64,000 nt of DNA, from assembly GCF_020215645.1 (NCBI RefSeq), contig NZ_CP084058.1, forward strand, positions 10,842,501-10,906,500, read 5' to 3'. Both the position numbers and the translations under genes were made by a program. Shown one piece after another: positions 17,277 through 28,372 of the stretch. The notes under the pieces were generated by a model that worked only from the letters and a program-made list of their open reading frames with translations, did not search any database and was not told the origin of the DNA. The DNA is from Nonomuraea gerenzanensis (GTDB taxonomy: Bacteria; Actinomycetota; Actinomycetes; Streptosporangiales; Streptosporangiaceae). How positions within the stretch are numbered: the first letter of the stretch is position 1; each line of letters starts with the position of its first letter.

Positions 17277-19337
17277 ATGTCCGCGGAACCGTTCGAGCCC
17301 GTCAATGACCTGCCGCTGCCACAGGAGCGCTTTCTCAACCGCGAGGAGAGCTGGCTCCAGTTCAACCTACGCGTGCTCGAACTGGCCGAGGATCCCTCGC
17401 TGCCACTGCTCGAACGGGTGCGCTTCCTGGCCATCTTCGCCAGCAACCTGGATGAGTTCTTCCGGGTCAGGGTGGCGGGCCTCAAGCGCCGGATGGCCAC
17501 CGGCCTGCTCCTGCGCACCAAGAGCGGGCTCAAGCCGCGCGAGGAGCTGATCCGGATCGCCGCGATCGCCGACGAGCTGGCCAGGCGGCACGCGGCGGTC
17601 TTCCACCGCCAGATCTGCCCGCAGCTCGCCGCCGAGGGCATCGAGATCGTGCGCTGGGACGACCTGGGCCGCGAGGAGCGCACCGAGCTGCGCAAGCTGT
17701 TCAGGGAGCGGATCAGGCCCGTGCTGACGCCGCTGGCCGTGGACCCCGCCCACCCGTTCCCGTACATCTCGGGCCTCAGCCTCAACCTCGCGGTCCTGGT
17801 GCGCAACCCGGCGACCGATCACACCGTGTTCGCCCGGGTCAAGGTGCCTTCGCAGCTGCCCAGGTTCGTCCAGGCGTCGAAGGACCGCTTCGTCCCGCTC
17901 GAAGACGTCATCGCCGCCCACCTGGGGCAGCTCTTCAAGGGCATGGAGATCCTCCAGCACCACGTCTTCCGGGTGACCAGGAACGAGGACCTCGACGTGG
18001 ACGAGGACGTCACGGAGAACCTCATGCAGGCCCTGGAGAAGGAGCTGCTCAAGCGGCGCTTCGGGCCGCCCGTGCGGCTGGAGGTCGAGGACACGATCAC
18101 CCCCGAGGTGCTGGCGCCGCTGGTGGAGGAGCTGGAGCTGGCCCCGCACGAGATCTACCGGCTGCCCGGGCCGCTCGACCTGACGGGCCTGCACGCCATC
18201 GCCGACCTCGACAGGGGCGAGCTGAGCTACCGGCCGTTCGTGCCCGCCGAGGTGATCAACGCCGAGGACGACATCTTCTCCACGCTGCGTGAGCGCGACG
18301 TGCTGCTGCACCACCCGTACGACTCGTTCGCCACCAGCGTGCAGCGCTTCATCGAGGTGGCCGCCAACGACCCGAGAGTGCTGGCGATCAAGCAGACCCT
18401 CTACCGCACCAGCGGCGACTCCCCCATCGTGGACGCGCTGATCGACGCGGCCGAGGCGGGCAAGCAGGTCGTGGTGGTCGTGGAGATCAAGGCCCGCTTC
18501 GACGAGCACGCCAACATCTCCTGGGCCCGCAAGCTGGAGCGGGCCGGCTGTCACGTCGTCTACGGCGTGGTCGGGCTGAAGACCCACTGCAAGCTGGCCC
18601 TCGTCGTCCGCCAGGAGCCCTCGGGCGAGCTGCGCCGCTACTGCCACATCGGCACCGGCAACTACAACCCCAAGACCGCCCGCCAGTACGAGGACTTCGG
18701 CCTGCTCACCGCCGACCCGCTGGTCGGCGAGGACGTGACGGACCTGTTCATCCACCTGACCGGCTACTCCCACCACTCCGCCTACCGGCGGCTGCTGGTC
18801 GCGCCGCACTCCATGCGCAGCGGGCTGGTGGCCAGGATCGAGCGGGAGATCGCCCACCAGCAGGCCGGGCGGCCCGCGCGGATCAGGATCAAGACGAACT
18901 CCCTGGTGGACGAGCCGATCATCGACGCGCTCTACCGGGCGTCCAGGGCGGGCGTCCCCGTGGACCTGTGGGTGCGCGGCATCTGCATCCTGCGGCCGGG
19001 CATCCCCGGCCTGTCGGAGAACATCCGCGTGCGTTCGGTGCTGGGGCGCTTCCTGGAGCACTCCCGCGTGTACGAGTTCGGCCTCGGCCGCCGGCCCGAG
19101 GTGTGGATCGGCAGCGCCGACCTGATGCGCAGGAATCTCGACCGGCGGGTCGAAGCCCTGGTCAAGGTGACGGCCCAGCAGCACAAGGCGTACCTGATCG
19201 AGCTGATGGACCTGGCCATGGCCGAGACCACGAGCACCTGGTGGCTCAACTCCGACGGCACGTGGGTGCGCCAGCAGGGCGAGGACCTGCAGAGCCGTCT
19301 CATCGGTACGCGTCGCTGGAGGACCGTTGATGACTGA
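17277..19337 (+). CDS. ppk1: Polyphosphate kinase 1
   Basis: PPK1 polymerises the gamma-phosphate of ATP into polyphosphate. The N-terminal domain starts [20 protein letters not shown], and [15 protein letters not shown] follows. The PLD-like catalytic half contains [14 protein letters not shown] and the phosphoryl-His motif [14 protein letters not shown], with DFGLLTADP after it. Length is 686 residues, normal for PPK1. The stop overlaps the next gene, mutT1, by 8 bp; the two are also neighbours in mycobacteria. Confidence 0.97.
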   Translation: MSAEPFEPVNDLPLPQERFLNREESWLQFNLRVLELAEDPSLPLLERVRFLAIFASNLDEFFRVRVAGLKRRMATGLLLRTKSGLKPREELIRIAAIADELARRHAAVFHRQICPQLAAEGIEIVRWDDLGREERTELRKLFRERIRPVLTPLAVDPAHPFPYISGLSLNLAVLVRNPATDHTVFARVKVPSQLPRFVQASKDRFVPLEDVIAAHLGQLFKGMEILQHHVFRVTRNEDLDVDEDVTENLMQALEKELLKRRFGPPVRLEVEDTITPEVLAPLVEELELAPHEIYRLPGPLDLTGLHAIADLDRGELSYRPFVPAEVINAEDDIFSTLRERDVLLHHPYDSFATSVQRFIEVAANDPRVLAIKQTLYRTSGDSPIVDALIDAAEAGKQVVVVVEIKARFDEHANISWARKLERAGCHVVYGVVGLKTHCKLALVVRQEPSGELRRYCHIGTGNYNPKTARQYEDFGLLTADPLVGEDVTDLFIHLTGYSHHSAYRRLLVAPHSMRSGLVARIEREIAHQQAGRPARIRIKTNSLVDEPIIDALYRASRAGVPVDLWVRGICILRPGIPGLSENIRVRSVLGRFLEHSRVYEFGLGRRPEVWIGSADLMRRNLDRRVEALVKVTAQQHKAYLIELMDLAMAETTSTWWLNSDGTWVRQQGEDLQSRLIGTRRWRTVDD

Positions 19338-20172
19338 CCTGCTCCGCGCCGCCGGAGCCGTGGTCTGGAGGGGCGAGCAGAGCAGCCCCGAGGTGGCCGT
19401 CATCCACCGCCCGAACTATGACGACTGGACCTTCCCCAAGGGCAAGCTGAAGTCCGGGGAGCACGTGATCGCCGCCGGCCTGCGCGAGGTCCGCGAGGAG
19501 ACCGGCCTGACCGTGCTGCTCGGCCGCGCGCTGCCGCCCGTGCACTACCTCAGCGCCGGCCGGCTCAAGCGGGTCGACTACTGGGCGGCGCGGGCCGTCG
19601 ATGACGCCGGGTTCGAGCCGGGCGAGGAGGTGGACGAGCTGCGCTGGCTGCCCGTGGCGCAGGCCAGGCGGCTGCTGACGTACGAGTGGGACGCAGGGCT
19701 GCTGCGCGCGCTCGGCGCCGCGCCGCTCGACACGGTGCCGCTCCTGCTCGTCCGGCACGGCTGCGCCGGCTCCAGGAGCGAGTGGGAGGGCGACGACGCC
19801 GCGCGGCCCCTCGACACCGACGGGCGCTCGCAGGCGGCGGCGCTGGCCACCGCCCTGCCCGCCTACCGGCCCGAGCCGCTGCTCAGCTCGCCCAGCGCCC
19901 GCTGCGTGCAGACGCTGGAGCCGTACGCGGGCCGGGTAGGGGCGGAGATCAGGCTGGAGCCGCTGCTCAGCGAGGAGAGCCAGGACCCGCAGAAGACCCC
20001 CGCCCTGGTCGGCAACCTGTCGGGGCCCGCCGCCGTGTGCAGCCACGGCAAGGTGCTGCCCGGCCTGATCGAGGCCCTCAGCGGCAAGGACGTGCATCTG
20101 CGCAAGGGCTCGTTCGCGGTGCTGCACAGGGCAGGCGGGCAGGTCGTCAGCGTCGAGCGCTACGCGACCTGA
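19330..20172 (+). CDS. mutT1: MutT1-like Nudix hydrolase with C-terminal histidine phosphatase domain
   Basis: The Nudix box GX5EX7REUXEEXGU is complete at residues 38-60 (Gly38, Glu44, Arg52-Glu53, Glu56-Glu57, Gly59). After about residue 140 comes a histidine-phosphatase domain with the RHG signature in [10 protein letters not shown]. The two-domain layout matches mycobacterial MutT1, which hydrolyses 8-oxo-dGTP/GTP and diadenosine polyphosphates. Overlap with ppk1 points to joint expression and nucleotide housekeeping. The last 12 codons lie in the first copy of a 51-bp tandem duplication. Confidence 0.9.
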   Translation: MTDLLRAAGAVVWRGEQSSPEVAVIHRPNYDDWTFPKGKLKSGEHVIAAGLREVREETGLTVLLGRALPPVHYLSAGRLKRVDYWAARAVDDAGFEPGEEVDELRWLPVAQARRLLTYEWDAGLLRALGAAPLDTVPLLLVRHGCAGSRSEWEGDDAARPLDTDGRSQAAALATALPAYRPEPLLSSPSARCVQTLEPYAGRVGAEIRLEPLLSEESQDPQKTPALVGNLSGPAAVCSHGKVLPGLIEALSGKDVHLRKGSFAVLHRAGGQVVSVERYAT

Positions 20173-20238
20173 GAATCACCAGGTGAGGGGCAGGTCGTCG
20201 GCGTCGAGCGGCACGCGACCTGAGACTCACCAGGTGAC
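20137..20238. repeat. 51-bp tandem duplication across the mutT1/P450 convergent ends
   Basis: Copies at 20137-20187 and 20188-20238 match at 46 of 51 positions. Each copy carries the end of mutT1 with its stop codon, and on the other strand the end of the P450 gene. mutT1 stops in copy one and the P450 in copy two. The spare ends between them are relics of the duplication. Confidence 0.9.
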
Positions 20239-21402
20239 GGGCAGCTCGGCGTACCCGTCGGCGATCCTCCCCTCGGTTCTCGGCAGCTCGGCCTCCGGCA
20301 CCGCCGGCCGCATCGTGGGGAAGCGCTGGAACAGGCGGCTGAACACCGCCTCCAGCTCGACCCTGGCCAGGCTGGCGCCGACGCAGAAGCGCGGGCCGTA
20401 CCCGAAGCTCAGGTGCGGGTCGGCGAGCGGGCGGCGCAGGTCGAACACGTCCGGCTCCGGATAGACGCGCTCGTCCCTGTTGGCCGCCCCCGGCGTGATC
20501 ACCACGCCCTCTCCCCTGCGGATCGTCAGGCCGCCGACCTCGATGTCCTCGTGTGCGTACCTGACCAGGCCGTGCAGGCTGGGCGAGGCCAGGCGCAGGA
20601 TCTCCTCGACCGCCGCCGGCGCCAGCCCCGGGTCGGCCTTGAGCAGGTCGAGCTGGACGGGGTTGGCGAGCAGGAGCAGCACGCCGAAGTCGATGCGGTT
20701 GACGGTGGTCTCGTGCCCGGCGAACAGCAGCGAGCCGGCCAGCTCGGCGATCGTGCCGTCGTCGTCCAGCTCCCCCGCCAGGTCCGACAGGACGTCCTCG
20801 GCGGGCTCGCGCCGCTTGCGCTCGATCAGGCCCGCCGTGTACGCGCTCATCTCGTCCATGGCGGCCTGGGCCCGCTCCCGGTCGCGCATGTCGCCCATCC
20901 GGTAGGACAGGCCGCTGAAGTACTCCCTGTCCTCGTACGGGACGCCCAGGAGCTGGCAGATGACCAGCACCGGGAGCGGGAAGGACAGCTCGACGTGCAG
21001 ATCGGCCGGCGGCGTGAGCTTGGCGAGGTGCTCCAGCCGCTCGTCGACTAGCGAGCCGACGTGCCCGCCGAGCCGCTTCATGCGCCGTGCGGAGAAGGCC
21101 GGCATGAACAACCGGCGCATGCGGTCGTGCTCGGCCTTCTCCGTCTCGATGTCGCCGCGCGGCCCGCCGAGCAGCGGTGATCCGGACAGCCGCGGCGCGT
21201 TGTCCGGGTCGGGGTGCGAGCGTCCGAGCCTGCCGTCGTTGAACAGGGCGCGGGCGTCTTCGTACCCGCTGACCAGCCAGACCTCGTCGCCCGCCGGAGT
21301 GCGTACCTTCGCGATGCCCTTCTCCGCCCGCAGTTCCCGGTACGCCTCGGGCACCTCGAGCAGACTGCTGCGTTCGAAGGGGATGGTAGGAAGGCTCCTC
21401 AT
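20227..21402 (-). CDS. Cytochrome P450
   Basis: A soluble bacterial class I P450 of 391 residues. The I-helix motif is AGHETT, the K-helix ExxR is EEILR, and the heme-thiolate loop is FGYGPRFCVGASLARVE with the ligand Cys. It would need a ferredoxin and reductase from elsewhere; none is in the window. ATG 21402 overlaps the stop of the CYTH-CHAD gene, so the two are coupled. The substrate is unknown. Confidence 0.93.
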   Translation of the reverse strand: MRSLPTIPFERSSLLEVPEAYRELRAEKGIAKVRTPAGDEVWLVSGYEDARALFNDGRLGRSHPDPDNAPRLSGSPLLGGPRGDIETEKAEHDRMRRLFMPAFSARRMKRLGGHVGSLVDERLEHLAKLTPPADLHVELSFPLPVLVICQLLGVPYEDREYFSGLSYRMGDMRDRERAQAAMDEMSAYTAGLIERKRREPAEDVLSDLAGELDDDGTIAELAGSLLFAGHETTVNRIDFGVLLLLANPVQLDLLKADPGLAPAAVEEILRLASPSLHGLVRYAHEDIEVGGLTIRRGEGVVITPGAANRDERVYPEPDVFDLRRPLADPHLSFGYGPRFCVGASLARVELEAVFSRLFQRFPTMRPAVPEAELPRTEGRIADGYAELPVTW

Positions 21403-22877
21403 AGAACCTTACTAACCGCTTTGACGGTCTCCTTCCAGACTCGGGGGAACTCGGCGTGGGCCCGCTCGGCGGTGTTGCGCTCGATCCCGATCAGCAGCCC
21501 GTACGTGAAGGTGTCCTCGCCTGCCTGGCGGGCGCTCTCGGCCTCCTTGGCCAGCGTCTCCTGCGCGACCACGCCGTCCTGGTGGGCGCCCAGCACCTCC
21601 TGGACGTTCTCGGCCAGCTTGGCGAGCTTGCCCATGTCGGCGCCCAGGCTCGGCTGGAGGGCCTCGGCGGTGTAGCGGGCGCGCTTGGCCGCCTTGCGCA
21701 CGTCGTGCATGGCGATCTCGCGGCGCTCAGGGTCCTCGATGGCCTGGGCGCGGTCGTAGGCCTTGGTCACCCGGCCCCAGTTGGCCGCGGCCACGGTGCG
21801 CAACTGCTCCTGCGCGGGCTTGGCCGCGGCCTTGCCCAGGGCGGGCCTGCCCACCAGCCGGTCGAGCGCGTCGAGCAGCAGGTAGTAACGGTCGCCGCTG
21901 AGCGCTTCCTTGATCCGCTCGTACGCCTCCTGCTCCCGCTTGTGCAGGTCGGAGCCGAGCCGCGCCTGGATGGGCCCCGTGACCAGCTCCGGCGCCAGCC
22001 CCGCCAGGGTCCTGGCGAACCTGGCCCTGATGACCTCCAGGTCGCGGGCCTCGCCGAGCACGTTGCCGAGCCAGCGCAGCTCCTCCTGCATCTCGCCGGT
22101 GTCCGTCACGACGGTCTTGAACGCCTTGAGCGCGCTGCGCAGCCTCCTGGCCGCCACGCGCATCTGGTGGACGGCGTCCTCCTCGGCCCTGCGCACCCGC
22201 GGGTCCTGGGAGAGCAGGGCGTTCACCTGGCTCGCGAGGTAGGCGACGACGATCTCACCGGCGCTGCCCGCCTTCGTGGCGGCCAGGGCGGGAGGGGCGG
22301 GTTCGAGGAGCCTGGCGAGCTTGTTGGCGGACCCGGACGCGCTCGCGCCGGCCTTCCTGAGGCGCTTGCCCACCTTGGCCAGCAGTTGCTCGGTGCCGCC
22401 GTCGAGCAGCTCGGCCTCGACCTCGCGCCAGCGCACGATCCTGGGCTCATCGCCGTACACGGTGCCCTTGACGCGGTCGTCGGCGATCTCGACCAGCCCG
22501 GTCTCGCCGTCCTTCAGCACCGTGACGCTCCTGCGGGTCTCCAGCTCCGCGACGACCTTCAGCTCGGCGCCGCGCGTGTAGGCGCGGACCAGCTCGGCGA
22601 GCTCGAGGGGGACGACCTTGGTGCTGCGGGTGAGCGGATGGGTGATCTCCTGGCGCACGCCCTTGGCCTTCGGCAGCTTCAGGTGCCAGCCGGCGTCGGC
22701 GCCGCCCCGCCTTCGCCTGAGAGTCACGCCGCGGGAGGCCAGCCGCAGGTCGGGCGTGTCAAAGTAGAGAGCCACGAGCTGGTGGCTCCTCGGGCCGACG
22801 ACGTCCGCCAGACCGGTGAGGTCCGGGATCACGTACTCAGGGGGGACGTCGAACTTGTCCTCGATCTCGATGCCCAC
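21399..22877 (-). CDS. CYTH and CHAD domain protein
   Basis: Residues 1 to about 195 are a CYTH (triphosphate tunnel) domain with the N-terminal ExExK motif (EIEDK at 4-8), followed by strands rich in Arg, Lys and Glu. From about residue 205 a helical CHAD domain follows, with conserved His and Arg/Lys (VHQMRVAARRLRSALKAF; MHDVRKAAKRARYTAEAL). CYTH domains bind or hydrolyse triphosphates or inorganic polyphosphate; CHAD domains bind polyphosphate and occur near ppk genes. Here ppk1 is 2 kb away, so a polyphosphate role is likely. It is coupled to the downstream P450 by ATGA. Confidence 0.9.
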   Translation of the reverse strand: MGIEIEDKFDVPPEYVIPDLTGLADVVGPRSHQLVALYFDTPDLRLASRGVTLRRRRGGADAGWHLKLPKAKGVRQEITHPLTRSTKVVPLELAELVRAYTRGAELKVVAELETRRSVTVLKDGETGLVEIADDRVKGTVYGDEPRIVRWREVEAELLDGGTEQLLAKVGKRLRKAGASASGSANKLARLLEPAPPALAATKAGSAGEIVVAYLASQVNALLSQDPRVRRAEEDAVHQMRVAARRLRSALKAFKTVVTDTGEMQEELRWLGNVLGEARDLEVIRARFARTLAGLAPELVTGPIQARLGSDLHKREQEAYERIKEALSGDRYYLLLDALDRLVGRPALGKAAAKPAQEQLRTVAAANWGRVTKAYDRAQAIEDPERREIAMHDVRKAAKRARYTAEALQPSLGADMGKLAKLAENVQEVLGAHQDGVVAQETLAKEAESARQAGEDTFTYGLLIGIERNTAERAHAEFPRVWKETVKAVSKVL

Positions 22878-22929
22878 TACACCTCACAAGTGTCCGATTT
22901 CGGACCATGATGCCACCGGAAGGTGAACA

Positions 22930-23280
22930 TCACACGGGTTGCAGGAGTTCGATTCTGTTGCCTACCGGGTCGGAAACATAGAGGCGCCGGTACCCGGGAA
23001 ACAGCTCGTCAACCTGCGCCTCGGGCATTCTGCTCGCATATGTGCTGAGATCGTCCACCAGGAAGGCGGGATGGGCCTTGCGCGCGGGCCTGAAGTCCTG
23101 CTCGATGCCGAGGTGGATCTCCACCCCCTCGCCCCTGAACCAGACGCCGCCGCGCCTGGCCAGCTCGGGCGGTTTGGGCACCTCGCGCAGGCCCAGCACG
23201 CCGGCGTAGAACTCCCGTAACGCCGGCTCGCTGCCCTCGGGCGCGGCCAGCTGAACGTGGTGCAGGGCCCTGATCGTCAC
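22930..23280 (-). CDS. VOC-family (glyoxalase-like) protein
   Basis: A small 116-residue vicinal-oxygen-chelate protein with the two beta-alpha-beta-beta-beta units of the fold: ALHHVQLAAPEGSE at the start, HPAFLVDDL in the middle and YVSDPVGNRIELLQP at the end. The His in LHHVQL, a central His and the Glu in NRIEL are the usual metal ligands. GTG 23280 overlaps the Tam methyltransferase stop. It could be an isomerase, dioxygenase or binding protein; the substrate is unknown. Confidence 0.8.
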   Translation of the reverse strand: MTIRALHHVQLAAPEGSEPALREFYAGVLGLREVPKPPELARRGGVWFRGEGVEIHLGIEQDFRPARKAHPAFLVDDLSTYASRMPEAQVDELFPGYRRLYVSDPVGNRIELLQPV

Positions 23281-24047
23281 TTCTGCGCCACCACGAAGAT
23301 CCGTCTGAACGGGAAGGGGGTGCCGTAGCTCCTGGCCGGGTAGGCCTCGGCGAGCGGCTTGGCCAGGTCCTGCTTGAAGCGCCGCTGCTCGTCCGGGTCG
23401 AGGCGGTCGAGGATGGGGCGCAGGGCGGTGCCGGAGACCCAGTCGAGCACCGGGTTCTCGCCGTGCAGGACGTGCACGTACGTCGTCTCCCACGCGTCCA
23501 CCTGGGAGCCGCCGTCGTTGAGCAGGTGGAGGTACTCCAGCGGCTCGGCCACCGGGTTGCCCCTGGAGAAGTCGCCGAGCCGGTCGGACCAGGCGCGGGA
23601 GGAGCACAGCTCGCGGATCGCGACGTGGCTGGGGGCGTCGAAGTTGCCCGGCACCTGGAAGGCCAGCCAGCCGCCGGGGGCCAGCCCCTCCATCCAGTGC
23701 TCCAGCACGTCGCGGTGCTCGGGCACCCACTGCAGGACGGCATTGGAGACGATCACGTCCATCGGCCGGTCGGGGCGCCACGTGGCGACGTCGGCCACCG
23801 CGAACCTGACCGGCGTCTCCAGCTTGCGCGCCTTGGTGATCATCGCCGGGGAGGAGTCGAAGCCCTCGATCGTCGCATTCGGCCAGCGGCTGCCCAGCTC
23901 CACGGTCAGCTCGCCGCTGCCGCAACCGGCGTCCACGACGTAGTCGGGCTCGACGGCGCCGACCCGGGAGATCAGCTCGATGAACGGCCGCGACCGCTCG
24001 TCGGCGTAGACGGCGTACGTGACTGGGTCCCAAATATCTCTTGACAT
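23277..24047 (-). CDS. tam: Trans-aconitate 2-methyltransferase
   Basis: A class I SAM methyltransferase that methylates trans-aconitate, an aconitase inhibitor. The SAM motif is VVDAGCGSGELTVELG, followed by the acidic loop IEGFDSS, NAVLQWVPEH and APGGWLAFQVPGNFD, all in the Tam style. Length is 256 residues from ATG 24047. That start codon lies in one arm of the shared operator with the divergent MarR gene, a layout known for tam/tamR in Streptomyces, where TamR senses trans-aconitate and related acids. Confidence 0.85.
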   Translation of the reverse strand: MSRDIWDPVTYAVYADERSRPFIELISRVGAVEPDYVVDAGCGSGELTVELGSRWPNATIEGFDSSPAMITKARKLETPVRFAVADVATWRPDRPMDVIVSNAVLQWVPEHRDVLEHWMEGLAPGGWLAFQVPGNFDAPSHVAIRELCSSRAWSDRLGDFSRGNPVAEPLEYLHLLNDGGSQVDAWETTYVHVLHGENPVLDWVSGTALRPILDRLDPDEQRRFKQDLAKPLAEAYPARSYGTPFPFRRIFVVAQK

Positions 24048-24087
24048 AAAGATAATTGATATCGAGAGAGATATCTCGATGTCAAGA
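24039..24087. promoter_or_regulatory. tam/tamR intergenic operators
   Basis: A perfect 9-bp inverted repeat, TCTTGACAT at 24039-24047 and ATGTCAAGA at 24079-24087, brackets an inner imperfect palindrome ttgatatcgaga at 24056-24067. The outer sites extend to tcttgacataaaga and tctcgatgtcaaga. These three elements look like MarR-family targets between two divergent genes. The left arm encodes Met-Ser-Arg at the start of tam. Confidence 0.65.
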
Positions 24088-24104
24088 CAGTACACTCTTG
24101 TGTC

Positions 24105-24611
24105 ATGACGGAGGATGCTAGGGACGAGGTCGATCGCCTCGTCGCGGCTTGGCGAGCGGAGCGCCCCGACCTTGACGTCGAACCGCTCCAGGTGCTCTCT
24201 AGAGTGTCACGACTCGCCAAGCATCTCGACCGTGCGCGGCGCGCGGCGTTCGCCGAACACGATCTGGAGCCGTGGGAGTTCGACGTGCTCACCGCGTTGC
24301 GGCGGGCGGGGAAGCCGTACGAGCTCAGCCCGGGGGCCCTGCTGCGGGCCACCCTCGTGACCTCCGGCACGATGACCAACCGCATCGATCGGCTCGCGCA
24401 GGCGGAGCTGGTGCGGCGACGGCCCGACCCGGAGGATCGGCGGGGGGTGCTGGTTTCGCTGACGGACACGGGGTTGGCCCGGGTGGATGCGGCCTTCGAC
24501 GATTTGTTGCGGAGGGAGCGGGAGTTGCTGGTGGGGTTGGGGGTGGCGGATCAGCGGGCGCTGGCCTCGCTGCTCCGCACCCTTCTGACGCCGTTCGACT
24601 CGCCGCGCTGA
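24105..24611 (+). CDS. tamR: TamR-like MarR-family regulator
   Basis: A 168-residue MarR regulator. Helix 1 (RLAKHLDRARRAAFAEHDLE) precedes the winged helix: LRATLVTSGTMTNRIDRLAQ is the recognition helix and RRRPDPEDRRGVLVSLT the wing. It is divergent from tam with operator-like repeats in between, so it probably represses both and is released by trans-aconitate, as in Streptomyces. A 9-codon mini-ORF (24079-24108) overlaps its ATG and might couple translation. Confidence 0.85.
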   Translation: MTEDARDEVDRLVAAWRAERPDLDVEPLQVLSRVSRLAKHLDRARRAAFAEHDLEPWEFDVLTALRRAGKPYELSPGALLRATLVTSGTMTNRIDRLAQAELVRRRPDPEDRRGVLVSLTDTGLARVDAAFDDLLRRERELLVGLGVADQRALASLLRTLLTPFDSPR

Positions 24612-24681
24612 GCTGCGCCTGGCGCATCGCGCTCGGCCCGGGCGGGTGTTTCTCGGCTGCCTTGGGCGAGCGCCCTGCCCG

Positions 24682-26526
<1,845 letters not shown>

Positions 26527-26572
26527 GGCCTACCCAGGGTATCGGCTCCCCGCGGGCCTCCCCGCCGTCCCC

Positions 26573-26589
26573 GATCGAACCTCTCGATC
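26573..26589 (-). terminator. Small hairpin downstream of ispE
   Basis: GATCGA and TCGATC enclose a 5-base loop between the ispE stop and the ABC-F start. It has no T-run and is short, so it is a weak terminator candidate. Confidence 0.3.
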
Positions 26590-26614
26590 AGCGACGCCTG
26601 AGGAGCGCGTCTGG

Positions 26615-27517
26615 TCAGACCAGGACGGCGCCGTGGACGGGCCCGTGCGCCGCGACCGCGGTGTGGGCCGCGCCCGTCGCGGTCAGGCTGTGGGCCAGGT
26701 CGCGGGCGTGGGTGGCGTCGATGGCCAGGAAGGCGCAGGTGGGGCCGGAGCCGGAGACGATCGCGCCGAGCGCGCCGTGCTGGCGGCCCGAGTCGAGGGT
26801 CGGTGCCAGCTCGGGGCGCAGGTTGAGCGCGGCTGCCTGGAGGTCGTTGCTGAGGTTGGAGCCGAGGGCGTAGGCGTCGCCGGTGCCGAGGGCCTCCATC
26901 AGCGAGTCGTTGAGCTGGGGCCAGGGCACGTCCGCTCCGGAGGCCTGCCTGAGCCGGTCGCACTCCGCGTACACGCTGGCTGTCGAGAGCCCGCCGTCGG
27001 CCAGCGCGAACACCCAGTGGAACGTGCCTCCGGTGGGCAGCTCGCTGAGCTGCTCACCCCGCCCCGTGCCGACGGCCGTGCCGCCGAGCAGCGAGAACGG
27101 CACGTCGCTGCCCAGGTCGCCGGCGATCTCCATCAGATCCTCGAACGGCAGCCCGAGACCCCACAGCTCGTTGCACGCCACCAGCGCGCCGGCCGCGTCG
27201 GCGCTGCCGCCCGCCATGCCGCCGGCGACGGGGATGTCCTTCTGGATGACGAGGTCGGCGCCGTAGGTGCGGCCCGCGTGCTTGGCCAGGGCGCGGGCGG
27301 CCCGGATGGCGAGGTTGCTGTCATCGACGGGCACCTGGTCGGACCACTTGCCGTTGACCTGGACGGTGATCGACTCGGACTCCTTCGCCACCACCTCGTC
27401 GAAGATCGATACCGCGTGGAAGACGTTCACCAGGTCGTGGTAGCCATCTTCCCTGAGCGGGCCGACAGAAAGCTGCACGTTGACCTTCGCGGGCACACGT
27501 ACGGTCACCGAACTCAT
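26615..27517 (-). CDS. ispE: 4-diphosphocytidyl-2-C-methyl-D-erythritol kinase
   Basis: IspE phosphorylates the 2-hydroxyl of CDP-methylerythritol in the MEP route to isoprenoids, which also feeds undecaprenyl phosphate for the glycan genes in this window. GHMP-kinase motifs are clear: VRVPAKVNVQLSVG at the start, the ATP loop PVAGGMAGGSADAAG in the first half and GAIVSGSGPTC near the C-terminus. ATG 27517 gives 300 residues. Position between rsmA and the ABC-F gene follows the usual actinobacterial order, apart from the TetR/SDR insert. Confidence 0.96.
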   Translation of the reverse strand: MSSVTVRVPAKVNVQLSVGPLREDGYHDLVNVFHAVSIFDEVVAKESESITVQVNGKWSDQVPVDDSNLAIRAARALAKHAGRTYGADLVIQKDIPVAGGMAGGSADAAGALVACNELWGLGLPFEDLMEIAGDLGSDVPFSLLGGTAVGTGRGEQLSELPTGGTFHWVFALADGGLSTASVYAECDRLRQASGADVPWPQLNDSLMEALGTGDAYALGSNLSNDLQAAALNLRPELAPTLDSGRQHGALGAIVSGSGPTCAFLAIDATHARDLAHSLTATGAAHTAVAAHGPVHGAVLV

Positions 27518-27588
27518 CGATCTTCTGCCACTCTCATCGCTTGCCGGGGTCAAGGACACTCGATGTTATCCGGGCACGCTGGCCTGAC

Positions 27589-27615
27589 ATGCGGTTCTTG
27601 AAATATGAACCGCAT
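27589..27615 (-). terminator. 9-bp perfect inverted repeat
   Basis: ATGCGGTTC and GAACCGCAT flank a 9-base AT-rich loop, between the stop of the TetR gene and the ispE start. It may end the TetR transcript or act as an operator for ispE; the perfect arms favour some function. Confidence 0.45.
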
Positions 27616-27669
27616 CACCTGACAGCACCCCGATACAGAGAGTCAAGTTGGTGGGCATTTGCCGGGCCG

Positions 27670-28272
27670 CTAGGAGGGGGCGCCCCCGGGCAGCGGGTGC
27701 GCCGCTTCGGCGCGCAGGCCGTCCAGGAAGAACGCCAGGCAGCGGCGCCAGGCGCCCGGGGCGGTGTTCATGGACTCGCGGATCACCTGCGACATCGCCC
27801 AGACCAGCGTGATCAGGTCCTGGGGCCCGAAGTCGGCGCGGAGCCGGCCGGCGGCCTTGGCCCGCTCGATGATCCGCTGGGCGTCCACGAAACCCTGGTG
27901 GCAGGCCTGGCTCACGTCGGTCGCCAGGGTGAAGCCCTGGGTCAGGGCGTCGTTCAGGCCATGATCCTCCGCCTGCAGCGCGAACAGCCCTTCGAGGAAG
28001 CCGACGAACCCCGCCCAGGGGTCGGGGTCGGCCAGAGCCGCCCCGGTGACCCGCTCCAGGGCTGCCAGCCGCTGCGGCATGACCGCTCCGAGGAGCGCCT
28101 CGCGGGTGGGGAAGTGGTTGTAGAGGGTGCCGATGCTGACCCCGGCGCGGCGGGCGACGTGCTCCAGGGGCACGTCGAGCCCGCGCTCGGCGAAGAGCTG
28201 GGTCGCGGCTGCCAGCAGTTTGTCGCGATTGCGCGCGGCATCCGACCGCAGCGGCTTGGTTCCGGCTGCCAT
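27670..28272 (-). CDS. TetR-family regulator
   Basis: A 200-residue TetR protein. The DNA-binding part is AATQLFAERGLDVPLEHVARR then AGVSIGTLYNHFPTREALL at about residues 22-60. It is divergent from the SDR gene, and two copies of one operator-like palindrome sit in the 100-bp gap, so it likely represses both genes. ATG 28272 was chosen because it fits the family start and leaves both operators upstream. The ligand is unknown. Confidence 0.9.
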   Translation of the reverse strand: MAAGTKPLRSDAARNRDKLLAAATQLFAERGLDVPLEHVARRAGVSIGTLYNHFPTREALLGAVMPQRLAALERVTGAALADPDPWAGFVGFLEGLFALQAEDHGLNDALTQGFTLATDVSQACHQGFVDAQRIIERAKAAGRLRADFGPQDLITLVWAMSQVIRESMNTAPGAWRRCLAFFLDGLRAEAAHPLPGGAPS

Positions 28273-28286
28273 CTGCCCATCATACG

Positions 28287-28352
28287 AAATCGAGGATGCC
28301 CTCAAGTTTTGTGGTACGGTCGGGCCACCGAAGTTGAGGAAGCCCTCGATTT
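28287..28352. promoter_or_regulatory. Two operator-like palindromes between TetR and SDR genes
   Basis: aaatcgaggatgccctcaagtt (28287-28308) and aagttgaggaagccctcgattt (28331-28352) are inverted copies of one 22-bp element with core CGAGG-N4/5-CCTC. One lies close to each start, as expected for control of a divergent pair by the TetR protein. Confidence 0.7.
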
Positions 28353-28372
28353 AGTGGAAGGAAGGCATCGTC

